NCBI GenBank assembly: GCA_959347315.1
Contig: OY365808.1
Coordinates: forward strand, 3,835,705-3,899,704
Reading direction: 5' to 3'
Source of the DNA: Bimastos eiseni
Taxonomy: Eukaryota > Annelida > Clitellata > Crassiclitellata > Lumbricidae
DNA: 64,000 bases
In this document: piece after piece, positions 59,456 through 64,000 of the stretch
Layout: each line of letters opens with the position of its first letter
How positions within the stretch are numbered: the first letter of the stretch is position 1
Made by a program: the position numbers and the translations under genes
Notes under the pieces: model-generated
Seen by the model: only the letters and a program-made list of their open reading frames with translations
Told to the model about the DNA's origin: nothing
Databases searched by the model: none

Positions 59456-61160
59456 CTAAGTGAGCGTTGGCAATGTCCCGAAGAGGCAGGCTGCGTTCCC
59501 ACGCTGAAGAACAACTGAGATACGTTGGAACAGAAATGACGTCTCCATTGGATCGTGGGTTGCAGCACTCGTTCGACTACCCAACTCTGAGATGAACTGC
59601 AGTCCTTCGCTGCTCCAAGCGCTGCCGGATTCCAAGGAGAGGGCTACGAAGTCGTGGGTGTTGGTTATGGTGGAATACTTGGCCCTCTTCGTCTTAGCTG
59701 CGCGTTCGGCTGCTTCGCCAGCTCTGATAGATGTGTCGACAAGATGTGACTTGGCGTAGGTGTCGGGCACTGTCACATCCCATGCCAGACATCGACCACG
59801 TGTGCAAGGAATGAGCGTGACGCCGTCCGGTCGCTTTCCATCTTCTCTTAGCAAGCCGAGAGGTTCCTTTTGCGCTGGAATCTTCGCCCTGCCAAGAGCT
59901 CTCCAGATGACATCATTCAACATGCTATGTCGTTGATGTTTTCCGCTGCCTCTTCTACAAATTAGTCCATGGAGCCCTTTTGCGTCGACGCTCACTTGAC
60001 ATTGGTGACACAAATGTGGCTCGCAGAGAGTCGTTCCTAGCCTCAACCCGGCTGCCAGTCGTACATCCTCGTTTGAGAGGCGCAGGCCTAGGGCAGTCAC
60101 AGGGGGCGCTAGCATCCAGTCTCCAGAATGAGGTGCTCGTGAGGCCAGCAGGCGAGCACGGTCGCATGGATTGTTATTGGAATCCAGCAGACCTTTCCAT
60201 GCCTTGTCTGTGAATCGGAGGTCCCATTCTTTCTGGCGATGACTCGCTGCTCCTGTTGGTGGTTCTGCATCTGTCAGGGTCTTCCAAGCGTTGAGTGCTG
60301 AACTCGCAAGTTCATATGGTTCCTCAGCAGACTCTGTTGGTAGGATGCATGCCTAGAGTTCGCTTGTACTAGCAGCAGAAGCCAGAAAGGCAGAAAATGC
60401 CAGCGTAGATGCACAACGAACTCCCAGACCACCATCTCTCACCGGCAAAGAAGCCTGAAGCCAGCGGTCATTGTCAAGGTCCACATTTAAAATGGTTGAC
60501 AGTCCTTCTCTCAACAGTTGATCAAACCGAGCCAAGCCCGGGCAATCAGCGCAGACGGCTATCCGCAGACTGTACAAGAGCTTCGGTACACTTAGACTGT
60601 TTCTCAGCAGAACCAGAGCGTCATGTGTATAAAGCAAGGACAATCTTCCGATTGCCCTCTCGAGGTCATTGGCCTTTGAATTAACGACCATGTTCACAGC
60701 TGGACCTGGAATCAGAGGTGCACCCAACAAGGTCATGTCCTCGAGAGCTATGCTCGTGTACTCTTGGAACGCAGGGTCATTGTTCGGTATCTGGGTGTTG
60801 TGACACGCGATTTCGCATTTGCTGCGGTTCAATAGCAATCCCAGATTCTTTGATTCCTGCTCGATTAATTGAACGTCGTCGGCCACTGTTTCCTTGTTAC
60901 CTCCCAATGTCAGGTCATCCAGATATCCGATACGCAGATCCGAACGAAGCTTCATCAGAATCGGTTGCAGCACAAGACAGAATTCCAGAGGTCCCAAAGG
61001 ATCGCCTTGCTGCGTTCCTTCTTCGGATCGAATTGTGTTTGAACCATAGCGCAACAGTGGACGGTTTGAATAGGCAGCGTGAGCAAAGTGGTAGAGCTCT
61101 GGGATCTCTCTAGCAACTGCCTCTAGAAGACAATCTCTGCGCAGAGTGTTAAAGGCTTTA
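59456..61160 (-). mobile_element. LINE with RT, zinc knuckle and restriction-like endonuclease
   Basis: An open frame of about 570 codons on the minus strand has a single in-frame TAG at 60353-60355. It begins in a reverse transcriptase at KAFNTLRRD (about 61150). TQQGDPLGP follows, then the catalytic motif GYLDDLTLGG (YLDD where most LINEs have YADD or FADD), then the thumb. After the stop the same frame continues through a C-terminal domain with CHQC then HGLIC (a CCHC-type knuckle), HQRH, KRPDG and CLAWDVTV. This pattern resembles the knuckle plus PD-(D/E)XK endonuclease of R2/R4-type LINEs, which nick target DNA for target-primed reverse transcription. The 5' part is missing. Both ends lie next to (ATT)n tracts (59345-59420 and 61160-61235). 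Clade assignment is inference. Confidence 0.85.
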
Positions 61161-61235
61161 TTATTATGTTAAAAGTGTTATTATTATTATTATTATTTTT
61201 ATTATTATTACTATTATTATTATTATTTGCCCGAG
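61160..61235. repeat. (ATT)n at 5' edge of LINE
   Basis: TTATTATTATTATTATTTTTATT and similar, directly at the point where the LINE frame begins. Confidence 0.95.
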
Positions 61236-61507
61236 GTATTAATAATCTCTCAGAGAGTCCAAAACTATACCCAGAGATGTGATGATTTTCTGGAACGACA
61301 ACTCACTCGGGAGTGTGTGGTAGAGCCTATATGTGCCTCTGAAGGCAACCGCATTAAAGCGTTGGATTGCGGTAAATAGGAGTTGGGAAAGATAAGATGT
61401 CTCTCAAATATCTCCAGTGCTTAGTGCTAAACGTCTACCCAGATCCTTAATAAAGTCTAGTCCATTGATGTTGTTAATTGGGCTTAGGGTCTCTAAGGCC
61501 ACCGATA

Positions 61508-61509
61508 CA

Positions 61510-61562
<53 letters not shown>

Positions 61563-61587
61563 TAACAATAAGAATGATGATGATGAA

Positions 61588-61621
<34 letters not shown>

Positions 61622-61675
61622 GTAAATGATAATAATAATAATAAATGATAATAATAATTGATAAAAATAATAATA
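61508..61675. repeat. (AAT)n microsatellite
   Basis: AATAATAAT with AACAAT and GATGATG interruptions. Asn-rich frame is an artefact. Confidence 0.97.
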
Positions 61676-61849
61676 GAGTCAGTTTTTTATTTCAGTTCTT
61701 GTTTGCAAGTTATTTTCAGTTAGGCTTATATTCATAATTACAGCTAGGTTTGATCAAATCCAACAATTTCATCACACGTTGCTTTCTTTTAAATTTTTAT
61801 AGAGAACCCTCCAAAGTATTTCCAGTTACCTTAAACAAGGACCGTCTGC

Positions 61850-61915
61850 GACGCTCTCCTCCTTACTTCAGGCTTAGAACTGGCACTGCCGAAGTGCGAG
61901 CAGTGGCGCAGTTAT
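61850..61915 (+). repeat. Dispersed repeat A, copy 3
   Basis: Contains GCTCTCCTCCTTACTTCAGG and CTTAGAACTGGCACTGCCGA followed by AGTGCGAGCAGTGGCG, which matches the core of copies 1 and 2. Confidence 0.5.
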
Positions 61916-64000
61916 AGCCAAAGAAGATACTTTAGTTATTGCCCTGTAAATACGACAGCGTCCTAATTCCCGTTTTCTCTTCCCACAGATTTTAAATGGC
62001 TGGCGTCATTCCTGAAGCATTTAAAATCACACCCAGAAAGTCGGATAAACGATATAGCAATCGAAACCATGAAAAAGGATTTAAAAACCATAGAGTCACG
62101 AACGCAGAAGGTTATAACCGCCGATTTAAACCGGGAATAATACGACCATCCAGAGGAACTTGCGATGTCGAATTATTCAGCCAGCGTGCAATAAATGATT
62201 CACGAGAAACAGTTGGTAGAGAGATCAGCCATTAGGGTGACTCTGAGAATAATCCTGCGCACCATAATTCACACCCACACGAGGAGAATTCAGAGAACGT
62301 CAACACCAGATGGTTGGCTGGAGATCACGACGCTCACCCCCGCCTGCCCTCCCCCCACCTGCTCTACGCATCGGAATCGGAGCGACCTCCTAGCGCACAG
62401 ACGTATACCGCGAAGGCTCTGCAAGCAGTAGGATGCAGGTCAGGTCAGGTCGGGTTAGGTCAGGTGGCTCGCAGGTGCAATATGTTGTGGGCATGTGGGC
62501 TGCTGGCGATTTCATCTGCGAGTTGTAAATAACACTCAAAGACAAACAGATTCATACATGTTGTATTTGCAGGTGGCTATTTATATAAACAATTTTTAAT
62601 TTCTAGAAACTGTTTGGACCTGATGTGAATACAAGAATATCAAAGATATCACCTTCATACGACACACAGACACACACGCACACACACAAAAATATACATA
62701 TATAGATATGCATGTTTATGCATTCACAAACAACTATATGTCTAAAAATAACAAAATATAATTATGAATTGATATTAATTTATCAATGAACCAACGTCGT
62801 CCTAGAATACCTCAGCATGTGTCGGTCATTGCACTTACGTGCTCTCTTAGTCATTGCTTTTACTATGCCTAATTGCCTATGCAAACACGTGATACATAGA
62901 AGCCACAATTTCATGCACGCACAGCTATGCATATTGCATAAGTATACATACATACGCACATACATAATATGCAAAGAAAATGTATATGTATTATGTTATT
63001 GCATGGTAACGTAAACAGATACATGCATACATATTTATGTACATACATACACACATTCATACATATACATTATATACAATATCATACAATGTATGTGTGA
63101 CATACATATGTGTATAATGCATATACGTGTGTAGCGTATTTTAAGGTCCTGATGTGCGGATGAGTGCATAGATGGCGGCAGACAGAAGCAATGGATGGAT
63201 TTAAAAAACAGGATCTCATGTGAGATCATGCGATCATTCAAATCACACAACATACATAATAATCGAAAGATCGTTTTTCGCACATCCCTATGATGTTTGT
63301 GTTTATTCGAAGCTCTGCCTAAGGCTCTCAATCGATGCCTGGCTTCAACGTGCTCTTCTAAACATTTTGTACGGAGGACGTTATCAAATTACAATACTGT
63401 ATTGTATTGCGCCATATGCTGCGAGATGTTGCATTTTGTTGCATTGTATCGTAACGTGATGTATATTGACCAGTGCATAGCAGCCTATTTCCCCGTGAAG
63501 AACTGGAGATATGACTATGGCTTCCGGGTAAAACATTGAACGCATCATTAATCGACTCTGCATCGACCTAAATAAACAGAGGAACTGGAATCTGAGTTCA
63601 ACTCTTGAGAAATCGTTGCTGCTTTGCTGGGTTCATGCTAAGTTAATGGATGACCTTAGAGGCAATCGATGTTTCAGAGGCTGGTATTGTGAAACTGTGT
63701 GTGTTACGATGTTGTTCCCTGGTGTTACTGACTTTTGACATTGACAAATCAAGTGTTTGATGCGGTGCCTGATTCTGCCTTTAATGATCAAAACAAAAGC
63801 CTGTATGTTGATGCAATTTCCAGCAATACAGCACTAAAGATTGAGGCATGTGTGTGGCATTTGTAGATTTATATTGCGGCACTTCGATAGAGACTCTTCG
63901 GAGACTCCCCCGACCTAACACAGTGACACCACAATAGAACATAATGGTATATACACAAATGCATGCAAATACATACACGTATACGCACATACACATATAC
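61916..64000. other. Intergenic DNA with CATA and CAGGT repeats
   Basis: CAGGTCAGGTCAGGTCGGGT repeat at 62436-62466, CA-type repeats at 62660-62690, CATA-type at 62940-63120 and 63955-64000. The frames at 61996-62431 (+) have no recognisable content. Confidence 0.5.

Overview
This is animal nuclear DNA. No prokaryotic operons, rRNA clusters or CRISPR arrays are visible. Most of the window is non-coding: dense microsatellites, minisatellites and decayed transposable elements, with a 200-base run of N (an assembly gap) at 23856-24055. A GnRH/corazonin/AKH-type receptor gene, RTE/CR1/restriction-like-endonuclease LINEs, and short AT-rich repeats rich in TAGGCCTA fit a marine invertebrate. An echinoderm or other ambulacrarian is my best guess, but the sequence does not prove it.

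The only protein-coding gene I am confident about is on the minus strand. Two exons (37268-37475 and 33829-34160) encode the second half of a class A GPCR: extracellular loop 2 with its cysteine, TM5, then TM6 (CWTPY), TM7 (NPLIYG) and a short C-tail. Their splice phases fit each other (phase 0 in, phase 1 between). The 3.1 kb intron between them holds a decayed CR1/jockey-like LINE and two minisatellites. The upstream exon(s) for TM1-4 were not found. Other candidate exons (2285-2344 +, 17783-17869 +, 17973-18200 -, 21644-21896 -, 6513-7190 -, 48887-49165 -, 52697-53092 +) are weak and flagged as such.

Layout. 1-5.7 kb: AT/T-rich unique sequence, possibly the terminal exon and long 3' UTR of a gene entering from the left. 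5.7-13 kb: two 3' ends of one RTE-like LINE, tRNA-like SINE remnants and a local cluster of TAGGCCTA palindromes. 13-24 kb: a hAT-like MITE, tetranucleotide repeats, and a restriction-like-endonuclease LINE relic at 20.7 kb. 24-28 kb: gap, a ~0.9 kb GAGAGT array, a pure (GA)n tract, and a second relic of that LINE. 28-33 kb: purine-rich and CA/CT tracts. 33.8-37.5 kb: receptor exons. 38-53 kb: many tandem repeats, including (GAA)n at 40 kb and several AGGCAGAG-type arrays, plus a LINE reverse-transcriptase tail at 41 kb. 53.4-54.9 kb: a hAT-type transposon with 8-bp target duplication and a foldback element. 59.4-61.2 kb: the best-preserved LINE, with reverse transcriptase, zinc knuckle and restriction-like endonuclease, sitting between (ATT)n tracts.

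No multi-gene system is visible. The strongest points for follow-up are the receptor gene with its triplicated splice acceptor and microsatellite-abutting intron end, and the YLDD-type LINE family whose copies end at TAA/ATT microsatellites.
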